Shown piece after piece: positions 9,887 to 17,002 of a stretch of 64,000 bases of DNA. The notes under the pieces are model-generated. The model was not told the origin of the DNA and did no database searches. It saw only the letters and a program-made list of their open reading frames with translations. Within the stretch, counting starts at the first letter, position 1. The number at the start of each line of letters is the position of its first letter. The position numbers were made by a program, and so were the translations under genes. The stretch comes from Gammaproteobacteria bacterium. GTDB lineage: Bacteria; Pseudomonadota; Gammaproteobacteria; Enterobacterales; Kangiellaceae. The stretch is from positions 1-64,000 of the forward strand of contig JABXHY010000035.1 of NCBI GenBank assembly GCA_013373375.1, written 5' to 3'.

Positions 9887-12046
9887 CTAGCGATGCTTTG
9901 GTCTTTTTCTTGGTAAATTAACGCCAATAATCACACCCGATATCTCAGAGTCTGAGCGCCAGTTTCTTGCGAAATAAGTAGCGCCATGATGTTCTGCGAT
10001 TAAGCGAACAATATATAAACCTAATCCTAAATGCGATTGCGAATCTGATCGAAAACTCTCTTCGCGCTCTGACGTCATCAAAGCAAATAATTCTTGCTCA
10101 GATATCTCTGGCAAAGGAGGCCCAATGTTAGCAACAGCAACCGACACATGCGAATCATTAAACTCTGTAATCACTTCGATTTCTGAGCCTGTTTCTGCAA
10201 AATCCACAGCGTTAGATATTAGTTTATCCAACAGTTGTGCTAACAACTCTTCTGAACTGCGAACTTTTGGGTAACGGTTTTCTTCAAACTGTTGCTCGTC
10301 GTATTTCGATGCATTAGAAATTTGAATTCCGTTTACTTTAATGCTCATTATATTTTCCGCATGCATTGCTTGACTTGCTGCATAATAGTTTCGAATAAAG
10401 GCGATTAAATCAATTTCTTGTAATTCGACATTTAAAATACTCTGCTCAACACGAGCTGCCTCACGCATTCGAGAAATTAACTGGCTTAACCTGTCTACTC
10501 CTTGCTGCGCATGCTTCAACAAAGGCTCATCCGACAAATCATTTTGCAAGGAAAGGTTATCGAGAGATGTGCGAACAATTGCCAAAGGAGTACGAATTTC
10601 ATGGGTTAAACGAGACGCCAGTTTTTCAAGATACTCATTGTAATCACTTAATCGCCCGGTCATGCTCGAAAAGCTATTGCTCAACTGCCCAAGCTCATCT
10701 CTTTTTCCATCAGGCTTTATAAGCTTTTTAACTCGACCGTAGTCGTCTACAGCTTCTAATGCCTGTCCATTGAGTCGGCTCACCCTTGAAGTAAACCTTA
10801 TTGCTAACACCATGAGAACAACAATCACGATTAGCATCACGAGCAACACTGTGTTGACATAAATATTCATTGCTTCTCTTTGTAATACTTGAACAGAGGC
10901 AACTGTTTGTTCTATCAATGTTGCGCCAACTATCGTGTTATCAAAAACAATTGGATGTACCGCCATAGCAATAGCCGTTTTATTATCCGTAAAAACCTCT
11001 AACATTGATGACGGCTCACCTGTTAGCGCTTTCTTTAGTAGAGGAGTGTCAAACTCAATAGCTTTAGCTCGCGCGTCAACTAACTCTTCTCCAGGTGGTG
11101 CGAGAAAGAAGTGAATTAACGGGTTTATTGGTTGAATATTCAGTTGAGTGTTTAGCGTTCCTGAGCGAGCTCTAACCTGCCCATACCGATCGACAACCCA
11201 AACTCTCTTGCCAGGCGGAATGTCCAGTTTATCAAGTTGTGACTGCACTAATTGGTCTGGCCACAATAAATCACTCAATTCAGACTCATAACTTTGAGCC
11301 GTTGAAATATTATTAACAGTAGAATCAAAATCTACGACTTTTAATCCAAGCTTACGCCAATTAAAACGTGCGGATAACTTGAGCTCTAATGTGTATCCTT
11401 TTGCCGTTTCTTGCCAGGATGATTGTGATAACCAAAAATTCTCAATTTGATTTTGTTCAGTGGTTGGACGCACTCTTCCAACTGCAACAGGTGCAAAACG
11501 CAATGATACTTGTTGACCTTGAGCATTCTTTAAAACAATTAAAACTTGATCACTATTATCTAACTGTTCAACTGACTCTCGATACCTTACTTCGTTGTCA
11601 ACAACCTCAACCAATAGGTAGAAATCTTTTCCGTTGCTCGCAGTCTGAACTGAAAAGCTGTCTTTTGATTTCACAAAAGAAAAATACTTCTCAAAGCCAC
11701 GTTGTGCCACCCAATCATCTGCATAACCATCAATCGTAATTTCTTGATGAGCAATTGGCACATAAATTTTGTTTGTCCCTACAGCAGGAGTTTGGTTTTC
11801 AATAAAGGAAGTGTTCTTAAGATCGCCACTGGCAATTATATAACTGACCATGTTTGCGTAGTTCGCCAAAGATTCTCGTAAATTATCAACGAGAACTGAC
11901 TCCATTTGGCGTAAAAAACTCAGGCTAACAACTGGAATAGCGAAGAGTACTACTGTGAAAACAATTAACTTTCGCTTAATCGTCCAAAAACCTAACGCAC
12001 TCAACTTTTCCAACGATACCCCATCCCATAAACTGTATCGATACAA
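9887..12046 (-). CDS. pdsS: Sensor histidine kinase of the proteobacterial dedicated sortase system
   Basis: The protein of up to 719 residues has a first membrane helix (about 27-45), a very long periplasmic region, a second helix (about 396-417), HAMP, HisKA with His482 (LTHEIRTPLAIV), and an ATPase domain with KLISNAVDF and GLGLYIVRLI. The long sensory part, the partner regulator and the adjacent pdsO match the Pds (dedicated sortase) kinase family. The annotated ATG overlaps the regulator gene by 46 bp; TTG codons nearer the pdsR stop are alternative starts. Its signal is unknown. I rate kinase certain, Pds family likely. Confidence 0.85.
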   Translation of the reverse strand: MYRYSLWDGVSLEKLSALGFWTIKRKLIVFTVVLFAIPVVSLSFLRQMESVLVDNLRESLANYANMVSYIIASGDLKNTSFIENQTPAVGTNKIYVPIAHQEITIDGYADDWVAQRGFEKYFSFVKSKDSFSVQTASNGKDFYLLVEVVDNEVRYRESVEQLDNSDQVLIVLKNAQGQQVSLRFAPVAVGRVRPTTEQNQIENFWLSQSSWQETAKGYTLELKLSARFNWRKLGLKVVDFDSTVNNISTAQSYESELSDLLWPDQLVQSQLDKLDIPPGKRVWVVDRYGQVRARSGTLNTQLNIQPINPLIHFFLAPPGEELVDARAKAIEFDTPLLKKALTGEPSSMLEVFTDNKTAIAMAVHPIVFDNTIVGATLIEQTVASVQVLQREAMNIYVNTVLLVMLIVIVVLMVLAIRFTSRVSRLNGQALEAVDDYGRVKKLIKPDGKRDELGQLSNSFSSMTGRLSDYNEYLEKLASRLTHEIRTPLAIVRTSLDNLSLQNDLSDEPLLKHAQQGVDRLSQLISRMREAARVEQSILNVELQEIDLIAFIRNYYAASQAMHAENIMSIKVNGIQISNASKYDEQQFEENRYPKVRSSEELLAQLLDKLISNAVDFAETGSEIEVITEFNDSHVSVAVANIGPPLPEISEQELFALMTSEREESFRSDSQSHLGLGLYIVRLIAEHHGATYFARNWRSDSEISGVIIGVNLPRKRPKHR

Positions 12047-12693
12047 TCAAAGCTATCGTCTAACTCAACAAATTTTTTCCTGATACGTTTAACGTGAGAC
12101 GTAATGGTAGAATCGTCAACGATTACATTGGCAATACTCATTAATTGCTCGCGAGTTTTTACATGACCAGGCGACTTAGCCAATGCATGAACTATCCAAA
12201 ACTCGGTTAACGTCAAATCAACGATCAAGTCGTTCCAGGAAACTTTTATTCTATCGAGATCGAGATAAAGAGAACCAACGGTTAAACTCTCAACTAGTTC
12301 ATCGGCTTTTCCCATCGCTTCTACTCGTCGGAATAAAGCTCCAACTCGAGCCATAAAGTGCGGCAAACTAATATCTTTTGTAACATAGTCGTCGGCACCA
12401 AGTCGCAAACCTGAAATCACATCAAAATCCGAATCCAGAGCCGTCAAAAACATTATCGGCAAACCTTTTGAACTTGCTCTTAGTTGTTGACACAGCTTAA
12501 AGCCTCCCTCGGGTTCACTTGGTAATCCAACATCAAGAATGGCTAAATCAGGCAACGCCTGTTTAAAGCCTTCTTCAGCGTCGCGATACGTACCATATGC
12601 GGTTACTTTATAACCATATTTAGAGAGTGCCTGAACATAGTTTTCTCGAATGGTTGCTTCATCCTCGACCAAAACAATATGTTTTTCCATCAT
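12001..12693 (-). CDS. pdsR: Response regulator of the proteobacterial dedicated sortase system (OmpR type)
   Basis: The 230-residue protein has a receiver domain with acidic pocket VEDE, phosphorylatable Asp in AILDVGLP (about residue 54), Thr in FLTALDS and Lys in VTKDIS, then an OmpR-type winged helix ending in GMGYRWKS. It precedes pdsS and overlaps it, so the two are translationally coupled. A Shine-Dalgarno-like AGGA precedes the tandem ATG ATG start. Its divergent neighbour pdsO is the obvious target. Regulator identity is certain and Pds family membership follows from the partner genes. Confidence 0.88.
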   Translation of the reverse strand: MMEKHIVLVEDEATIRENYVQALSKYGYKVTAYGTYRDAEEGFKQALPDLAILDVGLPSEPEGGFKLCQQLRASSKGLPIMFLTALDSDFDVISGLRLGADDYVTKDISLPHFMARVGALFRRVEAMGKADELVESLTVGSLYLDLDRIKVSWNDLIVDLTLTEFWIVHALAKSPGHVKTREQLMSIANVIVDDSTITSHVKRIRKKFVELDDSFDCIDTVYGMGYRWKS

Positions 12694-12861
12694 GTTGATC
12701 CTGTTTAATTATCTTATGACTAAAACTATTGAAAACATTTTAAAGCAATTCAACACAAAAACAGCTGTTTCACCACCATTGCCATAATGTTGCCACATTC
12801 TTTATCCGCTTCGCCATTTTTCGACTCTTATATCGCCTCATTAGTTCGGTTTAATAGCACT

Positions 12862-12948
12862 GTGTCCAACGAAAGGACACTTCCCGTAGCAATAGTCGCT
12901 ACCTTAACACGGTAGCATTTTTGGCCAAGGACGGCACTTTTGAAAAGT
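12862..12948 (+). promoter_or_regulatory. Structured pdsO leader with alternative hairpins
   Basis: The 315-bp space between pdsR and pdsO contains a run of palindromes. GTGTCC/GGACAC (12862-12880) has a 7-nt loop. GTAGC/GCTAC (12886-12902) and GCTACC/GGTAGC (12898-12916) share the same GCTAC strand, so they cannot form together, and the second is followed by ATTTTT like a weak terminator. TTGGCCAA and ACTTTTGAAAAGT follow. This arrangement resembles an attenuator or riboswitch expression platform. No known riboswitch consensus is recognised, and the promoter is not clear. The rest of the gap shows nothing else. Confidence 0.5.
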
Positions 12949-13008
12949 TTTGTTGTGAGTTACGGGGAGTTGAGTTGATTTTAAATTTAAACAAAGAGGA
13001 AAAATACC

Positions 13009-13698
13009 ATGAAAAAACTTGCCATCATTTCTGCACTGGTCATTACCGCGGTTTCTCACACAGCTCCTGCAAATGCAGAGTCACACAAAGAACAACAGAC
13101 TGGCGCTGTTAGTGGCGCCTTCATTGGCGCAGCCGCAGGTGGTCCAATCGGCTTCATTTTGGGCGCCGCATTCGGAGGTTTAATTGGCGATAACGTTGCA
13201 AGTAAAAAGGAGAATGAGCAATTAACCGCAAAAGTTGAAGAAGCAGAGGTTTACCAGTCACAACTTCAACTGGAAGTTGAAAATTTACAATCACAAGTAT
13301 CAACTACTAGCGACACTTCTTTTAACGACAGCGAGTTATTGCAAATGGATGTACTTTTTCACACAGCAGCGGCAGATTTAGACGATCTTGATCGTGAACG
13401 AGTCACTCAACTGGCAAGTTTCTTGAAAAAATACCCTGATTTATCAATCAAACTAGATGGCTTTGCCGACCCTCGAGGAAACGCAGATAAAAATAAGGCG
13501 CTGTCTATGGAGCGCATTAATTCAGTGAAAACCATGTTGACGGAAAATGGGGTTAATCCTGAACGAATCATTGCGACCGCGCACGGTGAGACTGCCAATG
13601 CCGCGCCAGAAGGCGACCTTGATGCTTATGCTTTAGAACGACGTGTGAGTATTCGATTTCTACCTAAAGAAGTATCAACCGAATTAGCAGAAAAATAG
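13009..13698 (+). CDS. pdsO: Sortase-associated OmpA-like protein
   Basis: The 229-residue protein has a signal peptide ending in ANAES, a glycine-rich segment (about 33-66: GAFIGAAAGGPIGFILGAAF) like glycine-zipper membrane segments, a short coiled coil (about 68-100), and a C-terminal OmpA peptidoglycan-binding domain with LDGFADPRGNADKNKALSMERINSV. This architecture next to PdsR/PdsS is the PdsO family, which accompanies a class of gammaproteobacterial sortases and their target protein. The start has a clear AGAGG ribosome-binding site. Neither sortase nor target gene lies in this window. An intrinsic terminator follows. Confidence 0.85.
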   Translation: MKKLAIISALVITAVSHTAPANAESHKEQQTGAVSGAFIGAAAGGPIGFILGAAFGGLIGDNVASKKENEQLTAKVEEAEVYQSQLQLEVENLQSQVSTTSDTSFNDSELLQMDVLFHTAAADLDDLDRERVTQLASFLKKYPDLSIKLDGFADPRGNADKNKALSMERINSVKTMLTENGVNPERIIATAHGETANAAPEGDLDAYALERRVSIRFLPKEVSTELAEK

Positions 13699-13766
13699 GC
13701 AAAAATAAAACACCATTTTTCAAAACTCTACTTTAACTCTTACAGTTATTAACCTCTCCACCCCTT

Positions 13767-13802
13767 GGGTACTGCAGTTATAAAGGCTCAGTACCCTTTT
13801 TT
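13767..13802 (+). terminator. Intrinsic terminator of pdsO
   Basis: An 8-bp stem GGGTACTG/CAGTACCC with a 14-nt loop is followed directly by six T residues, 69 bp after the pdsO stop. Confidence 0.85.
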
Positions 13803-13832
13803 AATTCACTTAACAATTAATTCACTTAACAA
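13801..13832. repeat. Perfect 16-bp tandem duplication
   Basis: TTAATTCACTTAACAA occurs twice head to tail with no mismatch, immediately after the pdsO terminator T tract and upstream of the next gene. It looks like a recent slippage duplication. Confidence 0.9.
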
Positions 13833-13924
13833 TGTTTGCCCAGAGTTTATTTTATACAACTTTTACTTTGGTATGCTATCAAGCTATGTCAGACTCAATA
13901 CTCATTATCCCAGACTAAATTATT

Positions 13925-14641
13925 GTGGCTGAATTAGACTCGAATATACTCGATGAAGACTTACTGTTCGCGCTGACGATATCGTCAGAAGCGAAAGCAC
14001 TGCGTCTACAAAAAATGGCTGTTTTTAATAAAGTCATCACAAAATCCATTTGGCTTACTGACCATTCGACATCGATTGCAAAACTTGCATTCTGGTGCGA
14101 TCAATTAAATCAACAACATTTCAAAGCACTGAGCATTCCAGACTCAGAAATGGCTACCATAAAGCCATGGTTAATCAATAACTTTACGCCTTTACTCAAC
14201 AAGTTGGCAAAAACGATGATTAATATCAATCACCCACTAGCCGACCTCTCACAAATACTGACAGAAGCAATATATTTATTGGTGAGCACCAAGCAATTCA
14301 ACTGCGATATAAAAGATGTTCATAACGATACAGGAGCAATATATTTATTGAAATTTAGTTTTTATTTTCAATCGAGTTGGTTATCAAAGCTTATTATTCA
14401 CACGCTCTCATTAACTGACTTTAACTTTCCCTTTTCCAAGCCGAGAGAAAAAGCCGCCCCCTGCTTCTTATTGTATCGCCAGCTTTTGCAACTCTGGTTA
14501 AAAACAAATCTTCCGGCTTTACGTTGCTTAAGAGATCACAAACTCTCAAAACAAATTTTTGTTATCGAACCAGCCTCTTGGCGCAAACTGTTTTTAGTGT
14601 GTTATTACTATATAAAAAAGAAATTGAGATTTAATCCATAA
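13925..14641 (+). CDS. Hypothetical protein, possible divergent squalene/phytoene-synthase-like fold
   Basis: I do not firmly recognise this 238-residue, helix-rich protein. It starts with GTG because an in-frame TAA lies just upstream, and no strong ribosome-binding site is visible. The opening (EAKALRLQKMAVFNKVITKS followed by KLAFWCDQL) resembles the start of non-catalytic squalene/phytoene-synthase relatives, which have a basic ALR...F pattern and a KLxWW.EEL helix. The DxxxD metal motifs of true synthases are not evident. It lies between pdsO and yciK on the plus strand. Reality as a gene is likely from its codon-rich open frame; function is unknown. Confidence 0.6.
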   Translation: MAELDSNILDEDLLFALTISSEAKALRLQKMAVFNKVITKSIWLTDHSTSIAKLAFWCDQLNQQHFKALSIPDSEMATIKPWLINNFTPLLNKLAKTMININHPLADLSQILTEAIYLLVSTKQFNCDIKDVHNDTGAIYLLKFSFYFQSSWLSKLIIHTLSLTDFNFPFSKPREKAAPCFLLYRQLLQLWLKTNLPALRCLRDHKLSKQIFVIEPASWRKLFLVCYYYIKKKLRFNP

Positions 14642-14794
14642 AGAAGTTGGATCAACTTATTTGTCTTCTGCTTTTTGGCTTATGTTTATTAGCGTTATCA
14701 CTGAATAAGATTTGTGACAATTTGAATCATATCTTTATGGTTTATTCGCTCACATGCTAAAATTGCACTATCACGATTTTAATTATTGCGACTT

Positions 14795-15529
14795 ATGACT
14801 GACTATAAACTACCCAACAACGCTCTGAGCGGAAAAGTAATACTGGTGACTGGTGCCGGAGATGGTATCGGTAAACAAGCTGCGATAAATTACGCAAAAT
14901 ACGGCGCAACCGTTATTTTATTGGGACGTACCACTGAAAAACTGGAACAAGTTTACGATGAAATCGAGTCTGCAGGAGGCCCGCAACCAGCGATCATCCC
15001 ACTCAATTTATTACACCTGTCGGAAGAGCAAGCACATCAAATTGCCGAAACTATAGAACAAGAGTTTGGTCGACTTGATGGCCTGTTACATAATGCCAGT
15101 ACGCTGGGTGAAATGACCCCCATCGCAAACTACCCGGTTGAAACCTGGCTTAATGTAATGCAGGTGAACGTAAATTCAGCATTTGTTTTGACCCAGGCCT
15201 TGTTACCGGTTTTGCGTAACGCAGACAAAGCGTCAATCGTATTTACCAGCTCGGGAGTTGGCAATAAAGGACGTGCCTACTGGGGAGCATACTCGGTTTC
15301 AAAGTTTGCCACAGAAGGTTTCGCACAAGTGCTTGCAGATGAGCTTGAAAACACCAATGTTCGAGTAAATGTGATTAATCCTGGAGCTACCCGGACTAAA
15401 ATGAGAGCGAAGGCTTATCCCGCCGAAGACAGTAATCAGTTAAAAACACCTGACACCTTAATGCCGCTATACACTTACTTGATGAGCGATGAAAGTCTGG
15501 AAGTAAAAGGTGAAAGATTTAACGGATAG
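14795..15529 (+). CDS. yciK: YciK-type short-chain dehydrogenase/reductase
   Basis: This SDR oxidoreductase has the cofactor motif TGAGDGIGKQAA near residue 20, the NNAG-equivalent HNAS, catalytic Ser in FTSSGVGNKG and the YxxxK motif YSVSKFATEG, and ends in the family segment MPLYTYLMSDES. The track starts at TTG 14786, but the ATG at 14795 (MTDYKLPNN) fits the family better and gives 244 residues. The substrate of YciK is not known. In Pseudomonas it directly follows mupP; here five genes intervene. The 326-bp gap that follows (15530-15855) holds only the possible sigma-54 site described separately. Confidence 0.9.
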   Translation: MTDYKLPNNALSGKVILVTGAGDGIGKQAAINYAKYGATVILLGRTTEKLEQVYDEIESAGGPQPAIIPLNLLHLSEEQAHQIAETIEQEFGRLDGLLHNASTLGEMTPIANYPVETWLNVMQVNVNSAFVLTQALLPVLRNADKASIVFTSSGVGNKGRAYWGAYSVSKFATEGFAQVLADELENTNVRVNVINPGATRTKMRAKAYPAEDSNQLKTPDTLMPLYTYLMSDESLEVKGERFNG

Positions 15530-15807
15530 TATCCTACGCATAACATTGCTTTTTTGCTTAATTACCTTAGCATTGCCTTAGCTGCGAAAAAACAAGAGCT
15601 TCTTAAGCCTGGGAGCTCTGTTATTAGCAGTAAATTAATGACTTTAGCGGGTCAAGTTAACGGCTAATTCAAAGGTCAAATTACTGGCAATTACCTTAAA
15701 AAAAACCACCCCAAGAGCAAGTCAATCTTTTGACAATAGTAATTGTCACCTCAAATCTATCAACTTATCTATATGAAATATAAAGATTTTTAATAAAAAT
15801 TCAGTAT

Positions 15808-15823
15808 TGGCACGTTATTGGCA
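15808..15823 (+). promoter_or_regulatory. Possible sigma-54 promoter upstream of the diguanylate cyclase
   Basis: TGGCACGTTATTGGCA matches the sigma-54 pattern TGGCACGnnnnTTGCA with one mismatch, keeping the -24 GG and -12 GC at correct spacing. It lies 33 bp before the start codon. This is a sequence match only. Confidence 0.5.
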
Positions 15824-15855
15824 AAGACAACATCATTAGATTTTTAAGGTATCAA

Positions 15856-16767
15856 ATGATGGAACTAGCAAAGCAAAAAATTATCGACGGCAAAGCACAA
15901 AACTTAAGCTACATCGCCAGTCGCATGCAACACCAGCAAGATGAAATAATTCTTGCGGCACACAGGTTATCGCTTAACTTGCAACAAACCCTAAATATTG
16001 AAGCGCTGATAACAGCCTTTTGCGCTGAATCTGTGAGTCTAATTCCCTGTGCCAGCGTCGCCTACCGAAACGACTCATTAAAACTTTTTATCTATCACGG
16101 TGATAAAGAACAGCATTTATGCCGCTACTCACTGGAAATTGAAAAAGAAAAGCTTGGAGAAATTGAATGTACTTCAGCTCGCCCATTTACTGAGCAAGAG
16201 CTAATGCGACTCGAACACTTATTATCAGTGCTGGTTTTTCCATTAAGAAACGCACTTATGTATAACCTTGCGGTGCAAAGCGCCAAACAGGATCCTCTTA
16301 CACGACTATTCAATCGCGCAGCATTTAATGAGATGGCAGAATCCGAAGTAAGCCGCGCAACTCGCCAGTGCACCGGGCTTTGTATGCTTGTGCTGGACAT
16401 CGATCATTTTAAATCTATTAACGATAACTATGGTCACCTGATGGGCGATGAAGTACTTAAGGAAATTGCAACCCGATTAAAACTCTCCTTACGCACCGAA
16501 GATCATGTTTTTCGTTATGGCGGAGAAGAGTTCGTCATACTTCTTAGTGCTACAGACTTACCATCCGCAAGATTAACGGCAGAGCGTATAAGAATGATGG
16601 TTGAACAAAAACCAATTAAGAAACTGGGAGTAAGTTTGAATATCTCCACTAGTATTGGCGTGACTGAGTGGCAGCGCGGAGAATCCAGTAGCTCATTGTT
16701 CCAAAGAGCGGACCAAGCCCTTTACGCTGCGAAAACTGGAGGACGCAATCAAGTTAAAGTTGCGTAA
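15856..16767 (+). CDS. Diguanylate cyclase, soluble, GAF-like N-terminus plus GGDEF domain
   Basis: The 303-residue protein has an N-terminal region of about 135 residues with a GAF-like pattern and no membrane helix, then a full GGDEF domain. The active-site motif is GGEEF (222-226), and the inhibitory I-site RTED (213-216) stands five residues before it, so c-di-GMP synthesis with product inhibition is expected. DIDHFKSINDNYGH is the metal and substrate motif. The gene stands alone on the plus strand, with a possible sigma-54 promoter before it. The sensed signal is unknown. Confidence 0.92.
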   Translation: MMELAKQKIIDGKAQNLSYIASRMQHQQDEIILAAHRLSLNLQQTLNIEALITAFCAESVSLIPCASVAYRNDSLKLFIYHGDKEQHLCRYSLEIEKEKLGEIECTSARPFTEQELMRLEHLLSVLVFPLRNALMYNLAVQSAKQDPLTRLFNRAAFNEMAESEVSRATRQCTGLCMLVLDIDHFKSINDNYGHLMGDEVLKEIATRLKLSLRTEDHVFRYGGEEFVILLSATDLPSARLTAERIRMMVEQKPIKKLGVSLNISTSIGVTEWQRGESSSSLFQRADQALYAAKTGGRNQVKVA

Positions 16768-16896
16768 ACCAATAAACGAAAGCCTTCAATCATATAAAAT
16801 CCATAGTCTATCGAGTATGAGACGCTATATTTTGCATTCATCGAGATGTTGAACGAGGAATGCCCTCTGCCCCATTCAGCCAAGGTTAAGTAAACA

Positions 16897-16926
16897 TTTA
16901 CAACAATTAGCCCCGACCTTTAAAAT
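16897..16926 (+). promoter_or_regulatory. Probable sigma-70 promoter of the RND exporter gene
   Basis: TTTACA and TAAAAT are separated by 18 bp, 77 bp upstream of the exporter start. Both hexamers match five of six consensus bases. Confidence 0.5.
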
Positions 16927-17002
16927 AGCCAGCTATGCATCCGCTCGTAAGTGTTGCACGTAAATAACTAGCTGATAAACAATTATTACATTTGGGGAAT
17001 TC

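Noticed and set aside
12862-12916. c-di-GMP-I (GEMM) riboswitch in the pdsO leader
   Set aside because: The conserved GGGCAAACC and GGGACGCAAAGCC elements are not present; only generic hairpins remain.
12921-13112. 63-aa ORF across the pdsO leader and start
   Set aside because: Overlaps the well-supported pdsO frame and lacks a start signal.
15530-15665. Readthrough of yciK frame as a small exported peptide (IALAAKKQELL)
   Set aside because: There is no start codon or ribosome-binding site; the open frame is short enough to be chance.
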